From contig CAZGYE010000143.1 in the NCBI GenBank assembly GCA_964530165.1, positions 1-13,620 of the forward strand: a DNA stretch of 13,620 nucleotides, read 5' to 3'. The position numbers and the translations under genes were made by a program. Positions 6,891-13,600 of the stretch are shown one piece after another; position 1 is the first letter of the stretch; each line of letters starts with the position of its first letter. The DNA comes from CAZGYE01 sp964530165. Lineage in GTDB: Bacteria > Planctomycetota > Planctomycetia > Planctomycetales > Planctomycetaceae. Under the pieces are notes generated by a model. It had not been told where the DNA came from. It did not search any database and worked only from the letters and a program-made list of their open reading frames with translations.

Positions 6891-8273
6891 CTACCGTTTG
6901 GCTTTTTCAGGCTGCTGCTGGGGCGCGAGGAATTCGAGGCTGCTGACGATCCCCAGGTCGCGGTTGGCCAGTCGCTCGATGAGTTTCGTCTCGACGGCAA
7001 ACACGAACGCCGTCTGCCGGCCGGCCGGACCGGCGCAGAGGTAGTAGATCCAGTGGACTGGGACGCCGTTCGATTCGCCGACGGCCGTCACACGGTACAG
7101 AAACCGCTTGTCGTCGGTTTTCAATTGCTCCGCCTGGACGATCTCTCTGAGTTTCTCGCCCAGGGACGTGGCAATGTCTTTCTGAAACACTTCCTCGGGC
7201 GTATGTTTGCCCGGTTCGGCCGACGAGATGCGTGAGACATTACACTGGGCGATCAGGCTTCCCTTGTCCAATAGCCGCAAAATCACCTGGTCTTTCGTCT
7301 GGTGGAAAACGTGCCAGTTGCGATCACAGGAGAACCGCATGTTCCACGGCGTTTGAACCGCGAGCAACATCAGTACCGGGTCTGGTTCGAGCGGAACCCT
7401 GGCAGCGACGGAATCGTTCAGCGGTCCCGCATCGGCCGCCGATTCCCGTTTGAGCACGACCTTGGCCACCACGTCCATGCCGGGGCTGACGCTGCCGACG
7501 GATCGCTTCTCGGCTTGTGTGAGCTCCATCCGCTTGATGTACTTCTCTCGGAAGTCATATTCGTAGCGGCCCTCGATGTGGACGGTTGTGGCGGCCCCCT
7601 CGGTGGCTCCTTCAATCTGTCCGCGGAACTTTACCTCGGCCACGTCCTCTGCGATCGAGATAAGCTCGCACGACAAATTGCTTTTCAGGACCGCTTCGGC
7701 GCCGGTCAGCATTTGAATGACCCAACTGTCGGGAGTCCATTTCTCGCCGATCTCCACGGCAGTTTGCGGCAGCAATCCCAGGGCCGCCAGGCTGTCGCCG
7801 GGTGTGCGGAGCAACGCGAGTTCGCTGTGGCTCATTGGGCCGGAAAGACTGTAGAGCACGACTCCTTCCCGCTTGCCTTGGGCGACGATCAATTTGTGCC
7901 GATCGCGCAGTCGAGAGGAGCTGCTTTGCTTTTGGACGTCAATCTTCGCGGTGGCCTGATCGTAAAACCGCAGCGATCGCAGGGCCTCGGCATCTCGGCC
8001 GGTGCCGGCCAAGCGGCGTTCCCGATATTTCAAGGTCGCCTCGACGTTCAACGTCAGCGCGACCGCCTTACCGCCGCCGGCTGCGGTCTCGAGCCGTCCC
8101 TCGACGGTCAGTTGGTTGCTGACGATGTAGGTGCGCGTTTGGCCGGCCGGTTCCTCCAGAGTCTGTTTGCCGGCCGCGCACACCGACGCTGGAGAAGACG
8201 ACGCCATGGCAAGGCAAACGACCAAAAGCCAATCGGCGCGGCCAAACGGTGGACTCGATCGCTCATCGGGCAT
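6891..8273 (-). CDS. Unknown secreted protein
   Basis: 460 residues from ATG 8273. An N-terminal signal peptide is likely (hydrophobic WLLVVCLAMASSSPASVCA, about 15-33, ending in an Ala-rich cleavage region). The rest is soluble, mixed alpha/beta, without transmembrane segments. One part (about 40-290) has strand-like repeats with paired lengths (VEGRLET, LTLNVEATLKY, VHIEGRYEYDF), suggesting a beta-rich fold. The C-terminal part (about 310-450) contains WNMRFSCDRNWHVFHQT and an amphipathic segment VFQKDIATSL. I recognise no catalytic motif and assign no function. It begins 41 nt after the dxs stop and ends 8 nt before the next gene, so it is probably in the same transcript. An in-frame GTG at 8309 would add 12 residues ahead of the signal peptide and is less likely. 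Confidence 0.78.
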   Translation of the reverse strand: MPDERSSPPFGRADWLLVVCLAMASSSPASVCAAGKQTLEEPAGQTRTYIVSNQLTVEGRLETAAGGGKAVALTLNVEATLKYRERRLAGTGRDAEALRSLRFYDQATAKIDVQKQSSSSRLRDRHKLIVAQGKREGVVLYSLSGPMSHSELALLRTPGDSLAALGLLPQTAVEIGEKWTPDSWVIQMLTGAEAVLKSNLSCELISIAEDVAEVKFRGQIEGATEGAATTVHIEGRYEYDFREKYIKRMELTQAEKRSVGSVSPGMDVVAKVVLKRESAADAGPLNDSVAARVPLEPDPVLMLLAVQTPWNMRFSCDRNWHVFHQTKDQVILRLLDKGSLIAQCNVSRISSAEPGKHTPEEVFQKDIATSLGEKLREIVQAEQLKTDDKRFLYRVTAVGESNGVPVHWIYYLCAGPAGRQTAFVFAVETKLIERLANRDLGIVSSLEFLAPQQQPEKAKR

Positions 8274-8314
8274 GTTCAAATCCACTTTTCGAAAAGCGAG
8301 CAATTCCACCCCGT

Positions 8315-10216
8315 CTAGTCTTTGACCAGCGATCCGCGGCCGGCCATCGCATGGGCACTTGCGACCAGGCCGTCCACGTCGAGGCCGAGATCGGACAGGA
8401 GCTCCTCACGTTCCCCATGCTCGACGAAGCGGTCGGGAATGCCCAGACAGCGAACGTTGTCGGTGCGAACGCCGGCGGCGTTTGCCGTCTCAAGGACCGC
8501 CGATCCAAAACCGCCGCAAAGGGCGCCCTCCTCGACGGTGATCACAAACCCCGTTTCCTCAACGGCGCGCAAGATCGTATCGGCGTCGATCGGTTTTGCA
8601 AAACGGGCGTTGATGACGCCGACGTCGAGACCTTCGATCCGCAATTGTGCGGCCGCGCTGACACAGGCGGGGAACAGTGCACCAAACGCGACAAACATTC
8701 CGTCCTGTCCCCACTCGTACACTTCGGCACGGCCATATTCGATTGGGGCGACTGCCCGCGCGATGTTCTCTACGGCCGTCTTCGGATACCGCATGGAAAC
8801 AGGACCGTCGTAGTGGAGGGCGAATTGGAGCATGGCGGTCACGTCCCGTTCGTCACCGGGGGCCATCACCACTATATTCGGAAACGTGCGCATGTAGGTG
8901 TTGTCGAACGCTCCGTGATGCGTCGGGCCGTCGGGTCCACACAGCCCGGCCCGGTCGAGACAGAAGGTGACGGGGAGATTCTGCAGGGCGACTTCCTGAA
9001 AGATTTGGTCGAAGCTGCGTTGCAGAAACGTGCTGTAGATGTCGACGATCGGCCGCATGCCGGACTTCGCCATTCCGGCGGCAAAGGCAACGGCATGCCC
9101 TTCGCAAATGCCCGTGTCGAAGAAACGTTCGGGAAAATCTTCGCGGACCTTCTCCAGCTTGTTGCCGGCGCACATTGCCGCCGTCAGCACGGCGACCCGT
9201 TTGTCTCGGCTCATGGCATCATGAATCGCCTGGCTGACGGCATCGGTGTAGGTCCGTGACGAGTTCTTCTTGACAGCGACAATCTCGTTCTGTTCGTTGC
9301 GTTTGAAAGGGGCCGGCGTGTGGAAGCGGACCGGATCTTCACAGGCCGGTTTGAATCCGTGCCCTTTCTCGGTGAACACGTGCAGCAGGACCGGCCCCTT
9401 GACATCCTTGACCATCTCCAAATAGCCGCGTAGCGAGATCAAATCGTGCCCGTCGACGGGGCCGATGTACCGAAAGCCCATCTCCTCGAACAGCATGCCT
9501 CCGTGCAAAAACGCTTTCAGGCCGTCCTTGAGTTGGCTCAAGGCATATTCGACCGGTTCGCCGACCAGTGGGACTCGATTCAGCAACCGGGAAACGTCGC
9601 GCTTCAAGCCGTCGTAGAATGGTGCCACACGTGCTTGGTCGAGATAGCTGGCCAATCCGCCCACGCGGGGGCAAATCCCCATTTTGTTGTCGTTGAGGAT
9701 CACCAGCAGGTCTTTGTTCAGACCGGCCGCGTTGTTCATCGCCTCGAACACGATCCCCGACGGCAATGCCCCGTCGCCAAGCACCGCGACCGCTTTGCGT
9801 CCGTCGTCGATGAGCAAGTCGTCGGCAGTCTTCAACCCGAGAATGGCGGACACGCTCGCCCCGGCATGACCGGTCATCAACAGATCGTAGGGGCTTTCCT
9901 CCGGGTTGGGGTAACCCATCAGTCCCCCTTTTTGGCGGATTGTGGGAAACTCGTGATACCGGCCCGTGATCAGCTTGTGTGGATAGATCTGATGGCCCGT
10001 ATCCCAGATCAGCCGGTCCTTCGGAAAGTCGTACACGTAATGCAGGGCCAGACACAGTTCCACCACGCCCAGGTTGCTGGCGAAGTGCGCGCTGCGGTCT
10101 GAGACGACGTTGCAGAGGGCCTCACGGATTTCAGCGGCGAGTCGAATCAACTCCTCGTCAGAGAGAGTCCGCAAATCCTTTGGCGACTCAATCTGTGGAA
10201 GAATGTCGAATTTCAT
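8315..10216 (-). CDS. dxs: 1-deoxy-D-xylulose-5-phosphate synthase
   Basis: Thiamine-diphosphate enzyme that joins pyruvate and glyceraldehyde-3-phosphate to DXP, the entry step of the MEP isoprenoid pathway (also feeding thiamine and pyridoxal synthesis), in the cytosol. It has 633 residues against about 620 in E. coli, with all three transketolase-type domains. Key residues visible are His44 (SAHFASNLG), His117 (TGHAGAS), the ThDP/Mg motif GDG (147-149) with NDN (175-177), Glu372 (ICEGHAV), Arg400 (STFLQR), Arg422 (DRAG) and His433 (PTHHGAFD). The usual AEQHAV is CEGHAV here. The C-terminal domain includes VEEGALCGGFGS (561-572). The ATG overlaps the stop of the upstream prenyl synthase by one base (TAATG), indicating translational coupling; AGAAAGAGA upstream is a modest RBS. 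The coupled pair links precursor supply to chain elongation. Confidence 0.97.
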   Translation of the reverse strand: MKFDILPQIESPKDLRTLSDEELIRLAAEIREALCNVVSDRSAHFASNLGVVELCLALHYVYDFPKDRLIWDTGHQIYPHKLITGRYHEFPTIRQKGGLMGYPNPEESPYDLLMTGHAGASVSAILGLKTADDLLIDDGRKAVAVLGDGALPSGIVFEAMNNAAGLNKDLLVILNDNKMGICPRVGGLASYLDQARVAPFYDGLKRDVSRLLNRVPLVGEPVEYALSQLKDGLKAFLHGGMLFEEMGFRYIGPVDGHDLISLRGYLEMVKDVKGPVLLHVFTEKGHGFKPACEDPVRFHTPAPFKRNEQNEIVAVKKNSSRTYTDAVSQAIHDAMSRDKRVAVLTAAMCAGNKLEKVREDFPERFFDTGICEGHAVAFAAGMAKSGMRPIVDIYSTFLQRSFDQIFQEVALQNLPVTFCLDRAGLCGPDGPTHHGAFDNTYMRTFPNIVVMAPGDERDVTAMLQFALHYDGPVSMRYPKTAVENIARAVAPIEYGRAEVYEWGQDGMFVAFGALFPACVSAAAQLRIEGLDVGVINARFAKPIDADTILRAVEETGFVITVEEGALCGGFGSAVLETANAAGVRTDNVRCLGIPDRFVEHGEREELLSDLGLDVDGLVASAHAMAGRGSLVKD

Positions 10217-11211
10217 TAATGATCTCTTTCTATCACGAATTCGGCCAGCGTCTCCAAACGCCGGCCCCGTTCACTCAGCGGCGCGATCCACCGGCAGGCT
10301 TCCTCGATCAGCTCACCAGCGCGTTGGCGGCTCTTCTGTTCTCCCAACAGCGCGGGGTAGGTCAACTTGCCGTGATCGGCGTCCTTTCGCACCTCTTTTC
10401 CCATTTTGTCCGCATCGCCGCTGATGTCTAACAAATCATCCGCAATTTGGAAGGCCAACCCAACACATTGTCCGTACCGGTTGAGTGCGTGAATGGTTTC
10501 CGGGTCTGCCCTCGCGATGCGCGCGCCGAGCGTCAATGCCGAGCACAAGAGCCGGCCGGTCTTGCGCCGGTGGATCGCTTCGAGCTGCTCGATCGCGTCC
10601 ACTGAGTGTGGGGCAGGCTTTCCAGCCTGCCGATTAACGGCAGCAGAGTTTCCAGCCTGCCGATCGGCAGTGGCAGGCGGGAAAGCCTGCCCCACAACGC
10701 TGCGGACGTCTTCAGCGGCCAGATCGGCGACCTGGCCACCTACCATCCCCTTCACGCCCGCCGCCGAGGCCAAATCGGCACAACAGGCGGCCGCCACTTC
10801 GGGCGGCTGGACGTCGCGGGCCAACACCTCGAACGCCAGTGTCAGCAGTCCGTCACCAGCCAGAATCGCCAGCGCTTCGCCGAAGACAACGTGATTCGTC
10901 GCCTGGCCACGGCGAAGATCGTCGTCGTCCATTGCCGGCAGATCATCGTGAATCAGCGAATACGTGTGGACCATTTCGATCGCACACGCGGCCGGCAACG
11001 CGGCCTCGACGTCGCCGCCACACGCCTCACAGGCCAAGAGCACCAACACGGGCCGCAACCGCTTGCCCCCGCCCAGCAGACTGTAAGTTATGCTCTCTCG
11101 CAACTCGGGCGGACAATCGGGAGACTGCTGCATGTATTCGCCCAGCCGCGTGTCCACACGCGACCGGAGCGTTTGCCAGGATTCTTCGAGCAGGACCCTC
11201 GATTCAGACAT
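10216..11211 (-). CDS. ispA: Short-chain polyprenyl (farnesyl/geranylgeranyl) diphosphate synthase carrying an in-frame repeat insertion
   Basis: Condenses IPP with allylic diphosphates to FPP/GGPP in the cytosol. It has 331 residues from ATG 11211, longer than the usual near 300. Conserved elements (this start): GGGKRLRP (47-54), HTYSLIHDD then the first Asp-rich motif in DDLPAMDDDDLRRG (89-102), GGQVADLAAED (158-168), RRKTG (215-219) and the second Asp-rich motif QIADDLLD (255-262). The DDxxxxD spacing and Tyr five residues before it match IspA-type short-chain synthases. Between AAED and QLEAIHRRKTG, about 30 extra residues (about 171-203) are encoded by the 88-bp palindromic repeat; the reading frame survives and every catalytic motif is present. 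ATG 11211 has AGGTAGG just upstream; TTG 11226 is less likely. First gene of the cluster, overlapping dxs by one base. The FPP versus GGPP product cannot be settled from sequence. Confidence 0.93.
   Translation of the reverse strand: MSESRVLLEESWQTLRSRVDTRLGEYMQQSPDCPPELRESITYSLLGGGKRLRPVLVLLACEACGGDVEAALPAACAIEMVHTYSLIHDDLPAMDDDDLRRGQATNHVVFGEALAILAGDGLLTLAFEVLARDVQPPEVAAACCADLASAAGVKGMVGGQVADLAAEDVRSVVGQAFPPATADRQAGNSAAVNRQAGKPAPHSVDAIEQLEAIHRRKTGRLLCSALTLGARIARADPETIHALNRYGQCVGLAFQIADDLLDISGDADKMGKEVRKDADHGKLTYPALLGEQKSRQRAGELIEEACRWIAPLSERGRRLETLAEFVIERDH
10608..10695. repeat. 88-bp REP/BIME-like palindromic repeat inserted in frame in the prenyl synthase gene
   Basis: The ends are perfect 15-bp inverted repeats: GTGGGGCAGGCTTTC (10608-10622) and GAAAGCCTGCCCCAC (10681-10695). 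Each end is itself a hairpin: GGCAGGCT-TTCC-AGCCTGCC (10612-10631) and GGCAGGC-N6-GCCTGCC (10672-10691). Inside is a 16-bp direct repeat TTTCCAGCCTGCCGAT (10619-10634 and 10649-10664), each copy followed by a GGCAG that closes a further small palindrome. No obvious target duplication or transposase is present, so it would be a non-autonomous element. On the coding strand it reads as GQAFPPATADRQ, then NRQAGKPAPH. I recall similar GGGGCAGGC repeats and AGKPA-type peptides in planctomycete genomes, but could not search. Confidence 0.85.
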
Positions 11212-11215
11212 CCAA

Positions 11216-11222
11216 CCTACCT
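11216..11222 (-). promoter_or_regulatory. Shine-Dalgarno-like site supporting the ATG 11211 start
   Basis: AGGTAGG on the minus strand ends 4 nt before ATG 11211 (the AGGT part is 7 nt away). It overlaps the five codons that would follow the alternative TTG 11226, favouring the ATG. Confidence 0.45.
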
Positions 11223-11265
11223 GCAAATGCTGTCGCCGGAATAAACTATGAATGAGCGGTAACGG

Positions 11266-11290
11266 TTGATCGCGACGACCATTCGATCAA
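11266..11290. promoter_or_regulatory. Operator-like inverted repeat upstream of the prenyl synthase-dxs cluster
   Basis: TTGATCG (11266-11272) and CGATCAA (11284-11290) are perfect 7-bp complements with an 11-nt spacer, 55-79 nt before the first ATG of the cluster, in a locally AT-rich leader. Suited to a dimeric regulator. I could not place convincing -35/-10 boxes around it, so the role is uncertain. Confidence 0.35.
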
Positions 11291-11427
11291 ACGAATTAAA
11301 AAGGAATTGAGCCGGAGGCATTCTAGCCGACCGGCCCGAATGCGAGAATAGCAACCTGCAGCACCCGTGCCCACGCTAGAATTTTCACTCCTGGTTGCCA
11401 AAGTCTGCGCGGGCGACTCGTGATGAT

Positions 11428-12627
11428 TCAAACGGCTCCGCTCGCCAGCAGGAGGCCGATGCGGCACGCCTGCAGATAGCTGTCGACGTGCAGTTGCTCG
11501 TTGACCGTGTGGGCGTGCTGTTGACCACATCCCAAAGAGACGGTCGGCAGACCGCGGGCCGTCAGCCAGTTGGCATCGAGGCCGCCGTTGGCGATAGCTG
11601 CGACCGGCTCAAGTCCGACCGCCTCGATGGCGGTCCGGGCCGCTTTCACGCACGGTTCCTCTTCGGAGAGGCGGAACGATTCGTATTTCTGATCGGCCGC
11701 GAAGCGGACGCTGCCGGTCTGTCCCGCGTTGTTCTTGAGAGTCTTGGCCGCCCTACGGAACGCCTTTCGAAAAGCTTCGACGATCCTCTTACGGAATTTC
11801 GGATCGTGGCTGCGCGCCTCGGCCCGGAGCGTCAGATGCGGTGTGACCACATTGGTTGCCTCTCCGGCATTGATGTAGCCGATGTTACTGGTGCCGGTCT
11901 CTCCGCCTTTGACGATCAACCCATGCCAACCGTTGTCGACCAGGTCGGCGATCGCCAGCCCGGCGATGGCGATCGCACTGATTCCCTGCTCCGGGTGCAC
12001 GCCGGCGTGACTGGCAATGCCGTCCACCTCGATGTGAATGGCGTCATCGCCGGTCGCGCCGATGGTCGCCACCTGCGGCAGGCTGCCGTCCCAGTTGAAA
12101 CAGAGCTTGGGGTTGCCGAGGTTTGTGAGGCTGGCGAATCGTGCCCCGTACAGGCCAATCTCCTCCTGAACCGACCAGAACAGCGTGAGCGGTGGATGGG
12201 GGAGCCGTTGCCGACGGATTTCCAGAATGGCATTCAAAACCACGCTGGTGCCTGCGCGGTTGTCGGCCCCGAGGGCAGTGCACGCGTCGCGCGACTCGAT
12301 CACCGACTTCTTCCGCACCGGACGCGAACCGACGCACAGGGGGACCGTGTCGATGTGTGCCATCAACAGACGGCGTGGGCCTCGTCGTGTACCGGGCAAC
12401 TTCACGATGAGGTTGCCGACTTCGCCGCCGGCCGGACTACGTCGGTGCGCGCGGTCCTGGGTGACGGCGGACACCGGAATGCCGGCTTCGCGCAGCCGGC
12501 GTCGAATGTATGCGGCAACACGGCCTTCCTCGCCGCTTTTGCCGGGGATGGCCAGCATGTCGGTTACCAGATCGACGGCGAGCTTTGGTGAAACATCCAC
12601 GTCCGTCGCAGCGGAGCGGGTCGTCAT
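11428..12627 (-). CDS. M20-family metallopeptidase (peptidase T / YqjE-like)
   Basis: Predicted cytosolic di-zinc aminopeptidase or tripeptidase-like hydrolase of family M20; 399 residues, a full-length size. Metal and catalytic residues appear in the usual order: His91 and Asp93 in AHIDTVP, bridging Asp122 in GADNRAG, catalytic Glu155 and metal Glu156 in VQEEIGL, Asp180 in FNWDGS, and the C-terminal His371/373 in GQQHAHTVNE. The dimerisation (lid) domain lies at about 190-300, with GIASHAGVHPEQG and TSNIGYINAGEATNVV. The NWDG and GADNRAG forms match PepT/YqjE-like members better than ArgE/DapE. There is no signal peptide, and ATG 12627 has only a weak GGGA ahead. Same strand as the isoprenoid cluster, but 216 nt separate it from the prenyl synthase start, so it is probably a separate unit. 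Exact substrate unknown. Confidence 0.9.
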   Translation of the reverse strand: MTTRSAATDVDVSPKLAVDLVTDMLAIPGKSGEEGRVAAYIRRRLREAGIPVSAVTQDRAHRRSPAGGEVGNLIVKLPGTRRGPRRLLMAHIDTVPLCVGSRPVRKKSVIESRDACTALGADNRAGTSVVLNAILEIRRQRLPHPPLTLFWSVQEEIGLYGARFASLTNLGNPKLCFNWDGSLPQVATIGATGDDAIHIEVDGIASHAGVHPEQGISAIAIAGLAIADLVDNGWHGLIVKGGETGTSNIGYINAGEATNVVTPHLTLRAEARSHDPKFRKRIVEAFRKAFRRAAKTLKNNAGQTGSVRFAADQKYESFRLSEEEPCVKAARTAIEAVGLEPVAAIANGGLDANWLTARGLPTVSLGCGQQHAHTVNEQLHVDSYLQACRIGLLLASGAV

Positions 12628-12754
12628 GGTCCCGACTTTTCTTGCTTAGTGATAGAAATCGTCGATTGCATACCCTATCGTTTCCATCGAGAATCACAAC
12701 GGTCCTGGCTTGAGAATCGAAGGCGAGGAGACGCCAGAACAGAACGAGTCCATT

Positions 12755-12870
12755 ATGGCTGAAATCTTGGAAATTCATCCCGCTTCCACGGAGGAGCGGA
12801 TTCAGGTGTTTCGCAACGTTCACGACGTGTGGAGCGGCCGCGTCGAGGATATGGCCGGCAAAGTCCGTAG
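12755..12870 (+). pseudogene. Possible N-terminal remnant of a GNAT-type acetyltransferase
   Basis: ATG 12755 opens a frame whose first about 30 residues include ASTEERIQVFRNVHDVWS. This resembles, from memory, the N-terminus of GNAT-like acetyltransferases in planctomycetes that begin with an R-P-A-x-x-E-E-R...F..VHDVW pattern. After that point the translation degrades to Arg-rich sequence, with no acetyl-CoA loop (R/Q-x-x-G-x-G/A) anywhere nearby, and there is no RBS. I therefore call it a truncated remnant; the end is approximate. It could equally be a chance frame. Confidence 0.3.
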
Positions 12871-12965
12871 TGACGTGCGGCTGAAACGGCGTCAGGACCA
12901 ATGCATAATCCGCGACTGGACCACGGCCGACCGGACCGATCAGGCGGCGCGCAGCACGTTCGCAC

Positions 12966-13163
12966 TTATCGCTGCAGAAACACGCCGGCGCGGCCTCTCA
13001 TGGGTCGGCGGCTGGTTGTGCCCGATTGCCCCTGGCGGTTCACTCGCTCTTCGAACTGCAAGCCCGGCGGCGCGAGATCACCATGCTCAAGGCGCTTCGC
13101 CACGGTCTTCGACGACACCAATCGGAGCACACGCCCGCCCAACATTTCCGCGAAATCGATCAC
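12966..13163 (-). CDS. Unassigned 65-residue ORF or gene fragment
   Basis: GTG 13163 to the stop at 12966. The first about 45 residues (IDFAEMLGGRVLRLVSSKTVAKRLEH region in part) have helical, HTH-like character and mostly G/C-ending codons, while the end is Arg/Gly-rich. No RBS and no family recognised. It may be a fragment of a larger, lost gene; expression is doubtful. Confidence 0.2.
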   Translation of the reverse strand: MIDFAEMLGGRVLRLVSSKTVAKRLEHGDLAPPGLQFEERVNRQGQSGTTSRRPMRGRAGVFLQR

Positions 13164-13175
13164 GTGTAGACCAAT

Positions 13176-13586
13176 TCACACCAACCGATACGACTGCGTC
13201 TTATCGTCGTGCATGACCTTTTTCGAGTTGTATAGGCATTGGTACAACACGTTCTTGAAGTTTTTGCTGTTGGTTTTGTAACCGCTCTCTAGAACCCTCT
13301 GTGAAAGCCCTGACAGCGGGAGTCCTCTCTTGTTCTTGCCGAGAATGTCAATGACGAAAGCGGACAGTGGTTTGGAATTCTTCGCCCGTTTTGCAGGCTT
13401 GCGTCGCGCTTTTGATGACACTGTCGCAGTGGTTCGTCCTTGAAGAGTTGTAATCCGTTTTTCGACTTGCGAGAGTTCCTTTTTCAGCCTGGTGCGCTTC
13501 TTGGTCAACGTTTCCAATTTCGACTTCTTGGAGTTGAGCAGCTTCTCCAATTGCGCGACCGACAGGTCGCCTACCGCCTTGGCCAT
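13176..13586 (-). CDS. Small coiled-coil plus C-terminal winged-helix-like protein
   Basis: 136 residues in three parts. Residues 8-50 form a charged coiled coil with Leu/Val/Ile heptads. Residues 51-73 form a very basic linker (KARRKPAKRAKN) suited to DNA or RNA contact. Residues 74-136 form a compact domain (LSAFVIDILGKN, LSGLSQRVLESGY, NFKNVLYQCLY, SYRLV) that looks like a HARE-HTH/winged-helix fold. I recall proteins of this design as frequent in planctomycetes but know of no defined function; a dimeric nucleoid-type or DNA-binding regulator is a reasonable guess. ATG 13586 is preceded by AGGGAG (13595-13600) with an 8-nt spacer, the clearest RBS in this part of the window. The upstream neighbour lies beyond the window. 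Confidence 0.85.
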   Translation of the reverse strand: MAKAVGDLSVAQLEKLLNSKKSKLETLTKKRTRLKKELSQVEKRITTLQGRTTATVSSKARRKPAKRAKNSKPLSAFVIDILGKNKRGLPLSGLSQRVLESGYKTNSKNFKNVLYQCLYNSKKVMHDDKTQSYRLV

Positions 13587-13594
13587 AATGACGC

Positions 13595-13600
13595 TCCCTA
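13595..13600 (-). promoter_or_regulatory. Shine-Dalgarno of the coiled-coil/winged-helix gene
   Basis: AGGGAG on the minus strand, 8 nt before ATG 13586, fixes the start. Confidence 0.65.

Larger units (their letters stand above)
12628..13175. other. Gene-poor region with possible decayed gene fragments
   Basis: 548 nt between the peptidase start and the stop of the coiled-coil gene. Neither strand holds a complete, recognisable gene. Two stretches have plausible coding character (12755-12870 plus, 12966-13163 minus) but no intact family. The rest translates to low-quality Arg/Ser/Pro-rich sequence. No clear promoter for the peptidase and no terminator was found. Confidence 0.5.

Noticed and set aside
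7302..9259. Two long plus-strand open frames (338 and 336 residues) opposite the secreted-protein gene and dxs
   Set aside because: Antisense shadows of high-GC genes; dxs is unmistakable on the minus strand and the shadows show no motifs.
9339..10055. 238-residue minus frame within dxs
   Set aside because: Alternative-frame shadow of dxs; the Arg/Gly/Pro-rich translation has no family features.
10608..10695. CRISPR or tandem-repeat array at the repeat in the synthase gene
   Set aside because: Only two 16-bp direct copies nested in inverted repeats and no spacer periodicity; the architecture is palindromic, not CRISPR.
10216..11211. Frameshift or pseudogene interpretation of the prenyl synthase because of the repeat
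   Set aside because: The frame continues through the repeat, and both Asp-rich motifs, GGGKRLRP and RRKTG, are intact, so the gene appears functional.
11395..12591. 398-residue open frame on the plus strand
   Set aside because: It is the antisense shadow of the M20 peptidase, whose metal-binding motifs are complete on the minus strand; the plus translation matches no family and has no RBS.
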